Source: Salinibacterium sp. PAMC 21357
GTDB lineage: Bacteria > Actinomycetota > Actinomycetes > Actinomycetales > Microbacteriaceae
Length of the DNA stretch: 64,000 bases
Assembly (NCBI RefSeq): GCF_000247645.1
Contig: NZ_AHWA01000004.1
Location: 1,178,001 to 1,242,000 of the forward strand
Reading direction: 5' to 3'
The position numbers and the translations under genes were made by a program. Within the stretch, counting starts at the first letter, position 1. Each line of letters opens with the position of its first letter. Of the stretch, positions 17,705 to 26,651 are shown one piece after another. Below the pieces are notes generated by a model that saw only the letters and a program-made list of their open reading frames with translations, did not search any database and had not been told where the DNA came from.

Positions 17705-18694
17705 TTAGGCGTGCACGTCAACCACGGTGCGACCACGAGTTCTGCCGGCGATGATGTCTTCGCCGGCAGCGATGGTCTCGCTGAGCCCGATCATGGAGGT
17801 TGTGCCCTCCAGGATGCTGAGGTCGAGATCGCGTTCGAGACGATCCCACGCCTCCACTCGCCGTTCTCGGGGCGTGAAGACAGAGTTGATGCCCACTAGG
17901 CTCACGCCGCGCAAGATGAACGGCATCACACTGGTGTGGAGATCACTGGATTGGGCGTTGCCGCAGGCGGTGACGGTTCCGCCGTACTGGGTTGAGGCAA
18001 TTGCTGACGCGAGGGTGGTGCCGCCGACGGCATCGATGGCCCCGTTCCACCGCTGCTTCATGAGGGCGCGAGGTTCTGCGCTCAATTCAGCGCGATCGAT
18101 AATCGTTGTCGCACCGAGCTCGCGCAGGTAATCGTGTTCGCTTTCGCGCCCCGTGGAGGCGGAGACCGTGAAACCGAGCCGACTGAGCAGTGCGATCGCG
18201 ATCGATCCAACACCACCCGCCGCACCGGTGACGAGAACGTCGCCCGTGACGCCACCGCGTTCGAGCGCGAGCACGGAAAGCATTGCCGTGAAGCCTGCCG
18301 TGCCAATGGCGGCGGCCTGCTTGTTGGTGATTCCGGCGGGCACTGGCACGACCCAGTCGCCGGGAACTCTCGCACGCTCGGCGAAACCACCATGGTGGGT
18401 TTCACTAAGGCCGCACCCATTCACCAGAACCCGCTGACCGGCACTAAAACGTGAATCATCGGATGCCGCTACGACCCCGACAAGGTCGATCCCAGCGATC
18501 AGGTGCGGCTCGCGAACGATGCCCGGCCTGCCTGTGAGTGCGATGCCATCTTTGTAGTTCAGGCTTGAGAACTCGACATCGATGGTGACATCTCCCGGCA
18601 TCAGGATGCTGTCATCCAGTTGCTCAGAAAGCTCGACGTGTGCCGGAGCTTTGGGGTCAGTCTCGTTCTTGGTTACTTCAATTCCACGCCACAT
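17705..18694 (-). CDS. YhdH/AcuI-type MDR oxidoreductase (acrylyl-CoA reductase family)
   Basis: The 329-residue medium-chain reductase lacks zinc ligands and shows FSSLNYKDGIALTGRPGIVR, GIDLVGVV, the nucleotide loop VTGAAGGVGSIAIALL and the YhdH-type end TSMIGLSETIAAGEDIIAGRTRGRTVVDV. This group reduces acrylyl-CoA or quinones with NADPH; the substrate here is not certain. The start at ATG 18694 fits a leaderless message: TAGGCT lies exactly 6 bases upstream (18706-18701). It is a single gene with no obvious pathway partners nearby. Confidence 0.87.
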   Translation of the reverse strand: MWRGIEVTKNETDPKAPAHVELSEQLDDSILMPGDVTIDVEFSSLNYKDGIALTGRPGIVREPHLIAGIDLVGVVAASDDSRFSAGQRVLVNGCGLSETHHGGFAERARVPGDWVVPVPAGITNKQAAAIGTAGFTAMLSVLALERGGVTGDVLVTGAAGGVGSIAIALLSRLGFTVSASTGRESEHDYLRELGATTIIDRAELSAEPRALMKQRWNGAIDAVGGTTLASAIASTQYGGTVTACGNAQSSDLHTSVMPFILRGVSLVGINSVFTPRERRVEAWDRLERDLDLSILEGTTSMIGLSETIAAGEDIIAGRTRGRTVVDVHA

Positions 18695-18761
18695 GGGGCA
18701 AGCCTAGGGTGCGAGGCTGAGTTGTCGCCGTCGCCGGGTGAGTCGTGCCCATCGCGGAGGT

Positions 18762-20090
<1,329 letters not shown>

Positions 20091-20149
20091 AGTTTCTCTC
20101 TGCTGCAGCGCTGCGGTCAGTGGGTTACAGGTGGTGCGGGATGCTGCGG

Positions 20150-21175
20150 CTAGCCGAAGAGAATAGCGGCTTCGTCGTAGCGTGACTGCGGCACCGTGTT
20201 GAGCTTACCGAGAGCATCCTCGAAAGCAACGTTGGTGATCTCGGTTCCCTGCAGCGACACCATGCGACCCCAGCGACCGTGAATGACGGCGTCGACGGCG
20301 GCGAGGCCGTAGCGAGTGGCGAGTACGCGGTCGTAGGCGCTTGGCGTTCCCCCGCGCTGGATGTGACCGAGCGTGGTCGAGCGAGTTTCGAGACCGGTGA
20401 GGGCCTCAATCTCGGGGGCAAGCATGTCGCCAATTCCGCCGAGGCGGGGGCGGCCGAAAGCATCGAGGCCGCGCTCGGAGTGGGCGTCATCCATGGTGTC
20501 GAGGGTGAAGCCTTCGGCAACAACAACGAGGGGCGCACGGCCGCGGTCGCGAGCAGAATTTACCCACTCCACGATCTGCGCCATTGACGTCTTCTGCTCG
20601 GGGATGAGGATGGCGTGGGCGCCAGCAGCCATGCCCGAGTGGAGGGCAATCCAGCCCACGTGGCGGCCCATGACTTCGGCGACCATGCAGCGGCCGTGCG
20701 AGTCGCCGGTGGTACGCAGGCGGTCCATGGCGTCGGTGGCGATCTGCGTGGCGGTGTCGAAGCCGAACGTGTAGTCGGTGGCCGAAAGGTCGTTGTCTAC
20801 CGTCTTGGGGACTCCGACGATCTTGATACCGGCATCCGTCAGCCGCTTGGCAGCAGCAAGGGTTCCCTCGCCACCGATGGCGATGAGGGAGTCGACGCCT
20901 AGGCGTTCCATGTTTTCGCGCACGGTGTCTGCGCCGTCGGTTCCCTCGAAGGGGTTGGTGCGCGAGGTGCCCAGAATGGTGCCACCCTGCTTGGAGATGC
21001 CCTGGATGTCTTTGCGCTCGAGGGGCATGGCGTCGCCTTCAACGACTCCACGCCAACCATCACGGAAGCCGACAAACTCTTTGTTGTAAACCTGGGTGCC
21101 TTTGAGCACGATGCCGCGAATAACTGCGTTCAGCCCGGGGCAGTCGCCACCGCTGGTCAGGATTCCGATCTTCAT
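20150..21175 (-). CDS. pfkA: 6-phosphofructokinase, actinobacterial PfkA type
   Basis: The enzyme phosphorylates fructose-6-phosphate. From ATG 21175 it has 341 residues, starting with the family MKIGILTSGGDCPGLNAVIRG. GGEGTLAAAKRL carries glycine where pyrophosphate-dependent enzymes have aspartate, which predicts ATP use; VPKTVDNDL carries the lysine seen in pyrophosphate-type and many actinobacterial enzymes. This G/K combination is known from Streptomyces ATP-dependent enzymes. MGRHVGWIA and the substrate motif are present. The longer possible start (21214) adds residues with no family match. Confidence 0.93.
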   Translation of the reverse strand: MKIGILTSGGDCPGLNAVIRGIVLKGTQVYNKEFVGFRDGWRGVVEGDAMPLERKDIQGISKQGGTILGTSRTNPFEGTDGADTVRENMERLGVDSLIAIGGEGTLAAAKRLTDAGIKIVGVPKTVDNDLSATDYTFGFDTATQIATDAMDRLRTTGDSHGRCMVAEVMGRHVGWIALHSGMAAGAHAILIPEQKTSMAQIVEWVNSARDRGRAPLVVVAEGFTLDTMDDAHSERGLDAFGRPRLGGIGDMLAPEIEALTGLETRSTTLGHIQRGGTPSAYDRVLATRYGLAAVDAVIHGRWGRMVSLQGTEITNVAFEDALGKLNTVPQSRYDEAAILFG

Positions 21176-21242
21176 GAATCCATCATGGTGCATAGCTTTA
21201 GGCCCGAAAGCCATGAAAACCAGAAAATGTTAACTTCGGCCG

Positions 21243-22130
21243 TTATTTAATAGCCGAGAGGGTAGCGATCGGATGCGCGGAGCAGGCCGTGGTGGCTGCG
21301 TGCTCATCGCACACGACGAACTGTTCGCGGCAGGCCGGGTTGTGGCAGTTCTCGATGCGCTTGGTTGCCGCGCCGCACTGGTAGCACTCGCCGATCGCTT
21401 TCGTGTCTGCCGTGAAGTCGATGGCCATGCGCTTGTCGAAGACGTAGAGCGAACCGTTCCACAGGCCGGAGTCGCCGTACTTTTCGCCGTAGCGAACGAT
21501 GCCGCCGTCGAGTTGGTAGACCTCGCCGAATCCGCGGCTGCGCATAAGAGAGGAGAGCACTTCGCAGCGGATGCCGCCCGTGCAGTAGGTGACGACGGGA
21601 ATGTTCTTGAGGTGGTCGTACTTGCCGCTGTCGAGTTCGGCGACGAAGTCACGAGTGGTGTCGACATCCGGAACAATCGCATCGGTGAACTTGCCGATCG
21701 CAGCCTCGATGGGGTTGCGGCCGTCAAAGAAGGTCACGTCTTTGCGGGCCACGAGTTCATGCAGCTCTTCGGGGCTCAGCTTTGTGCCGCCGCCGACCAC
21801 ACCGTTTTCGTCAACCTGAAGCTCACCGGGAGCGCCGAAGCTGACGATCTCGTCGCGCACCTTCACGCTGAGCTTCGGGAAGTCGTTGCCCTGGCCTTCG
21901 CTCCACTTGAAGTCGATGTGCTTGAACGCCGGATACTCGCGCGTTTTGCGCACATACCGCTTAATGTCTTTGAGCTCGCCGCCGACGGTGCCATTCATGC
22001 CGTCTTTGGAGAGGATGATGCGACCGCCGAGCCCGAGGAACTCGCAGAGGTCGCGCTGCCACAACCGCACAGCCTCCGGATCGGCCAGCGGCGTGAACAC
22101 GTAGAAGAGAAGGATCTTAGGAACAGCCAC
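21243..22130 (-). CDS. trhO: tRNA uridine(34) hydroxylase, rhodanese family
   Basis: TrhO (YceA) adds the 5-hydroxyl group to wobble uridine 34 of tRNAs using molecular oxygen. The 295-residue protein has an N-terminal UPF0176 domain ([16 protein letters not shown]), a rhodanese domain with C183 in [10 protein letters not shown] as catalytic cysteine, and a Cys-rich C-terminus (CYQCG...[16 protein letters not shown]) likely to bind metal. The GTG start at 22130 is preceded by TAAACT 6 bases upstream, a leaderless pattern. Confidence 0.92.
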   Translation of the reverse strand: MAVPKILLFYVFTPLADPEAVRLWQRDLCEFLGLGGRIILSKDGMNGTVGGELKDIKRYVRKTREYPAFKHIDFKWSEGQGNDFPKLSVKVRDEIVSFGAPGELQVDENGVVGGGTKLSPEELHELVARKDVTFFDGRNPIEAAIGKFTDAIVPDVDTTRDFVAELDSGKYDHLKNIPVVTYCTGGIRCEVLSSLMRSRGFGEVYQLDGGIVRYGEKYGDSGLWNGSLYVFDKRMAIDFTADTKAIGECYQCGAATKRIENCHNPACREQFVVCDEHAATTACSAHPIATLSAIK

Positions 22131-22166
22131 AGGGCAAGTTTACGGCTGTTGGCTGGGGGTGGCTCG

Positions 22167-22580
22167 CTAGTCCACGGCGTCGGAGGTGGTGCCGGAGTCG
22201 CTGTTCCAGAACGCACGCTGTTTTTCGCGATCCACAAGCATCGCCGCGTACTGCTGACGCAGGTATTTGGGGTTTACGAGTTCTCGGGAAAGCATCTCTC
22301 TATACGTGAGTTCTGCTTCAGGAAATCGTTCTAACCACAACGAAGCGGAGTACAGGCTGCTAGCGGCGATAAAGGTCAGGAGGAATGTGAACGAAGCCAC
22401 GGTGCTGAGCCACCACGGCGTAACATCTGGGCTGAGCTGAAAGCTGGGCCACACTACGAGAAAGACGAGCACTACTGCGCCGCCAATCGTCGGAAGCGCT
22501 CGAATCCGCGGAACGGTTGCGAGTGCTTGGTAAAGGCCTAGGCCAGCGCCGCTCAGCGCCATCGTCACGATCCACATCAT
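22167..22580 (-). CDS. Membrane protein of unknown function, tandem paralogue B
   Basis: The 137-residue protein starts at ATG 22580, overlapping the stop of the upstream gene (ATGA). It has three or four hydrophobic segments and a cytosolic end with FPEAELTYREMLSRELVNPKYLRQQYAAML. The upstream gene has the same start (MMW), the same FPEA, and NPRDLRKEYAAML, so the two are diverged paralogues arranged in tandem and coupled. I do not recognise the family. A much longer open frame extending upstream is out of frame with the paralogue and is rejected. Confidence 0.65.
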   Translation of the reverse strand: MMWIVTMALSGAGLGLYQALATVPRIRALPTIGGAVVLVFLVVWPSFQLSPDVTPWWLSTVASFTFLLTFIAASSLYSASLWLERFPEAELTYREMLSRELVNPKYLRQQYAAMLVDREKQRAFWNSDSGTTSDAVD

Positions 22581-22921
22581 GCGTTGCTGCGCTCGCCGAG
22601 CATCGCCGCGTACTCCTTGCGCAGGTCGCGGGGATTGGTGAATTGTTGCGCGACGAGCTGCCAGTAGCTGAAGCCGGCTTCGGGGAAGATCCGCAACCAG
22701 ATCCGCGGGGCGTAAGCAACTTGGGTAATGATCAGGCCGCCGAGAAAGGCGTAGCCCATCATCCCGTGGCCTCCTGTTGTTGCGATGATGACGATTACCG
22801 CGCCCATGCCCACCATGAGAATGACGACGTTGGGAAGCGGTTTGTAGGTCGGAGTGCGTGCTTCGCACGACAGCACCCCCGTGATCAATCCGATCACCGC
22901 CGCAATAACCAACCACATCAT
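22577..22921 (-). CDS. Membrane protein of unknown function, tandem paralogue A
   Basis: The 114-residue protein has about three hydrophobic segments and a cytosolic tail FPEAGFSYWQLVAQQFTNPRDLRKEYAAML that matches the tail of the next gene. It starts at ATG 22921 with TAGAGT 7 bases upstream, suggesting leaderless transcription, and diverges from the glycosylase gene across 42 bases. The function is unknown. Confidence 0.65.
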   Translation of the reverse strand: MMWLVIAAVIGLITGVLSCEARTPTYKPLPNVVILMVGMGAVIVIIATTGGHGMMGYAFLGGLIITQVAYAPRIWLRIFPEAGFSYWQLVAQQFTNPRDLRKEYAAMLGERSNA

Positions 22922-22963
22922 GAGACAAACTCTACGTCAGGGGTGCCGCGTAATCTACCCTGT

Positions 22964-23899
22964 ATGACTTTCGCGCTCGCCGCCGCCGAGCCTGTGCGCC
23001 TGCGTTTCGCGCCCGGGCGCCCGGTCGATGTGCGCGCCACCCTGCAGCCGTTGAAGCGTGGTGCCGGTGATCCGACCATGCAGGTGGATGCCACGGGCAC
23101 CTGGCGCACGATGCTCACGCCTGCGGGCCCCGCCACTTTGCTTCTCGTTCAGCACCAGTCGCATGTGGAGTGCACCGCGTGGGGCGCCGGAGCCGAGTGG
23201 GCGATTGACAGCGTTCCCGAGTTGCTGGGGGAGGGCGACGACTGGAGCGACTTCGATGTTTCAGCGCTTCCGTTTGCCGCTGAGGCGCAGCGGCAGAACC
23301 CCGGTCTGCGGTTGACTCGCACTCGACTCGTTTTCGAGGCACTCGTGATGGCGATTCTGGAGCAGAAAGTCACCGGCATCGAGGCGAAGCGGGGGTGGCG
23401 CATCCTCGTCACCAAGTTTGGTTCGCCAGCACCCGGGCCAGCCCCGGCCGGGATGCGGGTGGTGCCGTCGCCGCAGGAGTGGGCGCGGATTCCGTCGTGG
23501 GAGTGGCACCGCGCCGGAGTCGGGCCGCAGCGCTCGGCGACCGTGATGCGCGCGACGCAAGTGGCGGCATCCCTCGAGCGCACGGCCGACTGGGGTCGTG
23601 GCGGGCCGCGCATCGAGGCCGCGCTGCGATCAGTCGTGGGCGTTGGTGTGTGGACGGCCGCCGAAACCGCGCAGCGCTCGCACGCCGACCCTGACAGCCC
23701 GAGCGTCGGCGATTACCACCTTGCCGCCGTCGTCGGCTGGGCGCTGATTGGCGAACCCGTCGACGATGAGCGGATGCTCGAACTGCTCGAGCCTTGGCGC
23801 GGCCACCGTCAGCGCGTTGTGCGACTCATCACGGCATCCGGGTTTCGTAAGCCAGCGTTTGGGCCGCGGATGACGATTCAGGATCACCGGGGGCACTAA
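22964..23899 (+). CDS. DNA-3-methyladenine glycosylase (AlkA-like, HhH-GPD)
   Basis: The 311-residue protein belongs to the HhH-GPD superfamily of base-excision glycosylases. FEALVMAILEQKVTGIEAKRGW is the typical substrate-pocket helix, LRSVVGVGVWTAAETAQ the helix-hairpin-helix, and the catalytic aspartate lies in SVGDYHLAAVV. It should excise alkylated bases. The start at ATG 22964 is supported by TAATCT 7 bases upstream; longer upstream frames run through the divergent membrane-protein genes and are rejected. Confidence 0.88.
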   Translation: MTFALAAAEPVRLRFAPGRPVDVRATLQPLKRGAGDPTMQVDATGTWRTMLTPAGPATLLLVQHQSHVECTAWGAGAEWAIDSVPELLGEGDDWSDFDVSALPFAAEAQRQNPGLRLTRTRLVFEALVMAILEQKVTGIEAKRGWRILVTKFGSPAPGPAPAGMRVVPSPQEWARIPSWEWHRAGVGPQRSATVMRATQVAASLERTADWGRGGPRIEAALRSVVGVGVWTAAETAQRSHADPDSPSVGDYHLAAVVGWALIGEPVDDERMLELLEPWRGHRQRVVRLITASGFRKPAFGPRMTIQDHRGH

Positions 23900-23933
23900 T
23901 GGCGCGCAGGATACGCGACCCGCAACTACGAGT

Positions 23934-24506
23934 TCAGTGCGGCTGTTCCATCGCTCGCTTCACCCGCGCCAGTGCCTCTGCGGCCAGTATCACCAGATCA
24001 TCCCGACCAGCGGTGAGTGACAATGACTCTTCGCCGAGTACGTCGTATGTCAGGTCGACAATCTGTTCAGCACATGTGATGCCCAATGAGCGGATCAGCG
24101 CAGTGATGTCTGCATAGTCCTTGCGCGCATACCGCGCCATTTTCATGGCAAGAAGGGCACGCTGCGAAGCAAGCCGGAGCTTGTGCCCGCGGAGCTCGAC
24201 CTCCACAAAATGTCGCGGATCTGTTGTGTCAAACGTGATGAAAGGGCGGGCATTCTCGTTGACCCAGTCGGGATCCAGGCCGTGCTCTTCAGCCATCTGT
24301 CTTCCGATGAGTTTGACGCGCTCGAACGGGAAGAAGAGGCCATCGACGTCGGGAGTGAGCTGGTCGCGGCCCAAGTGAATTGCCATCGCGGCGCCGCCGA
24401 TAACGTAGGCGTCGACCTCGACACCCTCGGCGGCGGCGCGTTCGAGGAGCTCGCCGAGCAATTCCGTGATTTCGCTCGCGTTGAGTTGACGGTAGCCGCC
24501 GCTCAT
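23934..24506 (-). CDS. Nucleotidyltransferase-fold protein (DUF6036-like), possible toxin
   Basis: The 190-residue protein shows the minimal nucleotidyltransferase motif in VIGGAAMAIHLGRDQLTPDVDGLF (35-58): GG, then the DxD-like DVD. A helical C-terminal half follows. Related DUF6036 or AbiEii-like proteins are often encoded with an HTH partner and act as toxins or defence effectors. Here the gene overlaps the XRE gene by 4 bases and is downstream of it, the usual antitoxin-first order. The toxin role is inference. It could instead be a harmless metabolic nucleotidyltransferase. Confidence 0.7.
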   Translation of the reverse strand: MSGGYRQLNASEITELLGELLERAAAEGVEVDAYVIGGAAMAIHLGRDQLTPDVDGLFFPFERVKLIGRQMAEEHGLDPDWVNENARPFITFDTTDPRHFVEVELRGHKLRLASQRALLAMKMARYARKDYADITALIRSLGITCAEQIVDLTYDVLGEESLSLTAGRDDLVILAAEALARVKRAMEQPH

Positions 24507-25102
24507 GCGATCGCCCAGTCTTCAGCCCGCGAGAGGATGTTCTTGTCAAGGAACACTTGAGGTGTTCGCGCTCGCAGCCAGTCCCGAAATTCTGGACCGG
24601 GGTCGTCGCCGGGTGAGGTTTCGTGGGGCAATGCTGGGACAGCGAGCATCCACTGAGGTGGGGTTTGGCCCGCACGCTCGAGTCCGTACGCAAACGCGGT
24701 CGCGAGGAAGGTGTCCCAGAGTGGGATCCCGATCGGCTTCGACGGTTGCGCTATGGCCCACTGGGGAAGGTTCTCACCGGCCTCGCCGGTGCGAATCAGG
24801 CGCCCGACGCCTTCAGCTAGATCTCGGATGGCCGACTCCGAGTCGCTTTTTCGCAGACTTTCCGTCATCGCCCGGGACACCGTTGTTGGCGACAGCAGTT
24901 GGGCTGCGGATGTTGGTTGTGGGTTGATCTCCCAGCCCGTAGCGGCAAGCAGGCTCTGCATTGTCGACCAGGTCGGATCAATTTCTTCGTGCTCGATGCG
25001 ACTGATTGTCGACTGCGCAATGCCGGCGCGGCGCGCGAGAGCGGCCTGGCTGATGCCCGCGCGAATGCGAGCGGTACGGATCGTTTCGGCTGCGAGCGTC
25101 AT
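24503..25102 (-). CDS. XRE-family HTH protein, possible antitoxin
   Basis: The 199-residue protein has an N-terminal Cro/CI helix-turn-helix (IRTARIRAGISQAALARRAGIAQSTISRIE, about 8-37) and a longer C-terminal domain of unknown fold with LSRAEDWAIA at the end. A GGAGAA ribosome site precedes the start. It is coupled to the nucleotidyltransferase gene. A perfect inverted repeat about 50-70 bases upstream (25152-25173) is a candidate operator for autoregulation. Confidence 0.78.
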   Translation of the reverse strand: MTLAAETIRTARIRAGISQAALARRAGIAQSTISRIEHEEIDPTWSTMQSLLAATGWEINPQPTSAAQLLSPTTVSRAMTESLRKSDSESAIRDLAEGVGRLIRTGEAGENLPQWAIAQPSKPIGIPLWDTFLATAFAYGLERAGQTPPQWMLAVPALPHETSPGDDPGPEFRDWLRARTPQVFLDKNILSRAEDWAIA

Positions 25103-25151
25103 CGGTTCTCCTTTCGCGAGTCATGAGTATTGAGGCTCAGTGTACTTCAGA

Positions 25152-25173
25152 GGCTATGCATTTACGCATAGCC
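25152..25173. promoter_or_regulatory. Perfect 8-base inverted repeat upstream of the XRE gene
   Basis: GGCTATGC and GCATAGCC flank a 6-base centre (ATTTAC). The repeat lies between the end of the ADP-ribosylglycohydrolase gene and the XRE start. It may be the operator for the XRE protein or a short terminator; no U-run follows on the minus strand. Confidence 0.45.
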
Positions 25174-25193
25174 CGCGCGACTTCGATGGTTGC

Positions 25194-26597
25194 TTAGCTG
25201 CGACTAGCCAGCGAAGCGTCGGCAAGCGCCGCGCGAAACGCCCCGTTCGGGCGAGCGTTCGGCAGGGCCGCACGCACCTCAGCCAGCGCGGTGTCGATCG
25301 GCAGCCCGAGGTGCCGCGCGGCATAGAGCGCAGCGACGGTGGGGGTGCGGCTTTGCGCCTGCACGCAGTGGAGCAGCACCGTGTGGCCTTCGGCGCGCAG
25401 GGCGGCCACGGCATCCGCTGCATCGGCGAGCACGAAGAGCAGGTTCGGGTTTTCGGAGGGCGTTGACTTGTCGATCAGGCGCACCTCGACACGGTGGCGG
25501 ATGCGGGCCGGCACCTGCTTAGAGCCGATGCGGCAGAGTGACACCACGGCATCCACTTCGGCCGGAAGCGCGTCGAGCGCGCCGACAGCGCCGAGCCAGA
25601 CGCCGGCGTCGTGCGGATGTGGCACCAGCGTCGATACGTCGCCTAACTTGGTGTAGTCGATGCGTTCGGGCACCGGCTCACCCCGCACGATCTCGGTGGA
25701 GAGGCGCACCAGGTCGAGGCTCGTGAGGTTCGGCCAGCCGTGCACGATGCGCTGCCAGGCGGCGGGAATCGCGGAGAGTCCCCAGCGGGCACCCACGAGA
25801 CCGCCCGCGATCGCGGCCACGGTGTCGGCGTCGCGGCCACCCCGCACGGCACGCTCGAGGGTGTCGACGAGGCTTTCGCCATTGACGATCGCCGACCACG
25901 CGGCCTGCAGCGCTTCCACAACCCAGCCGTTCTTGGTGAAGTCGCGGGGCTGCCGGGTCCCGGCGTCAGCGATGAACTCGGCCCAGCGGGCGGCGCGATC
26001 GGGGGCGAGGGCTGAAAGCCCGACCCGAACATCCGCCTCGCCAGTGAGGATTGCGTGACGGATGGCGAGGCTCCAGAGCACGCAGGCGTCGCCGGCATCC
26101 TCGTCAAAGTGGGTGAGGTCGCTGATCGCGCGCGCCGCCTCGGCGAGACCAGTGGCGTCGCCGAGGTAGGCGAGCGCGACCGGGGCGGTGCGCATGAGCG
26201 AGCCGTTTCCGCCACTGCGACCGCGAGCGTCATGCACGCGGCGGGCGGATGCTCGGGCGGCGCTCGCGGTAGGTTCGATGCCGCGCAGCACTCCGCTGGT
26301 CTGCACCCCGACATCCGGCGCCGTCTTGGCCCAGTTGACCCAGGCCGCGACGATCTCGTCGAGCACAGCCTCGTCGCGCAAGTCGCGACCGGAGGCCGCG
26401 GCGCGCAAGATGGGCACGGCCATGGAGGTGTCGTCGGTCCATTCGCCGGGCGCCCAGCCGAAGCCACCGCCGCCCTGCATGACGACCTCGCCCTCGAAGG
26501 GGGGCCCGAATTCGTAGCCGGCGCCGAGAGCATCGCCGCACGCCATCGCGAGCATCACGCCGGTGGCGCGGTCAGTTTGTGCGCTAGAAAGTCTCAT
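25194..26597 (-). CDS. ADP-ribosylglycohydrolase fused to a dual-specificity-type Cys phosphatase
   Basis: Residues 1-320 form an ADP-ribosyl-hydrolase (DraG/ARH) domain: MACGDALGAGYEF at the start, metal ligands in WTDDTSM (T54, D55, D56) and the C-terminal metal motif GGRDADTVAAIAGG (D256, D258). Residues about 330-467 form a separate phosphatase-like domain with the HCx5R signature (H410-C411...R417-T418) and D376 as a possible general acid. One protein could thus remove ADP-ribose and dephosphorylate a product or protein; the actual substrates are unknown. It follows the GIY-YIG helicase gene by 54 bases with its own GGAG ribosome site. Similar fusions may exist elsewhere in actinobacteria; I cannot check. 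Confidence 0.85.
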   Translation of the reverse strand: MRLSSAQTDRATGVMLAMACGDALGAGYEFGPPFEGEVVMQGGGGFGWAPGEWTDDTSMAVPILRAAASGRDLRDEAVLDEIVAAWVNWAKTAPDVGVQTSGVLRGIEPTASAARASARRVHDARGRSGGNGSLMRTAPVALAYLGDATGLAEAARAISDLTHFDEDAGDACVLWSLAIRHAILTGEADVRVGLSALAPDRAARWAEFIADAGTRQPRDFTKNGWVVEALQAAWSAIVNGESLVDTLERAVRGGRDADTVAAIAGGLVGARWGLSAIPAAWQRIVHGWPNLTSLDLVRLSTEIVRGEPVPERIDYTKLGDVSTLVPHPHDAGVWLGAVGALDALPAEVDAVVSLCRIGSKQVPARIRHRVEVRLIDKSTPSENPNLLFVLADAADAVAALRAEGHTVLLHCVQAQSRTPTVAALYAARHLGLPIDTALAEVRAALPNARPNGAFRAALADASLASRS

Positions 26598-26651
26598 AGG
26601 TTCTCCGTGGCTGTGTCGGTGGGGAAGACCGCAACCTTGCGGCTGCAGGAT

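Noticed and set aside
22580-22928. N-terminal extension of the tandem paralogue B frame through paralogue A
   Set aside because: The extension is His/Arg-rich and out of frame with paralogue A, which has its own good start and family match.
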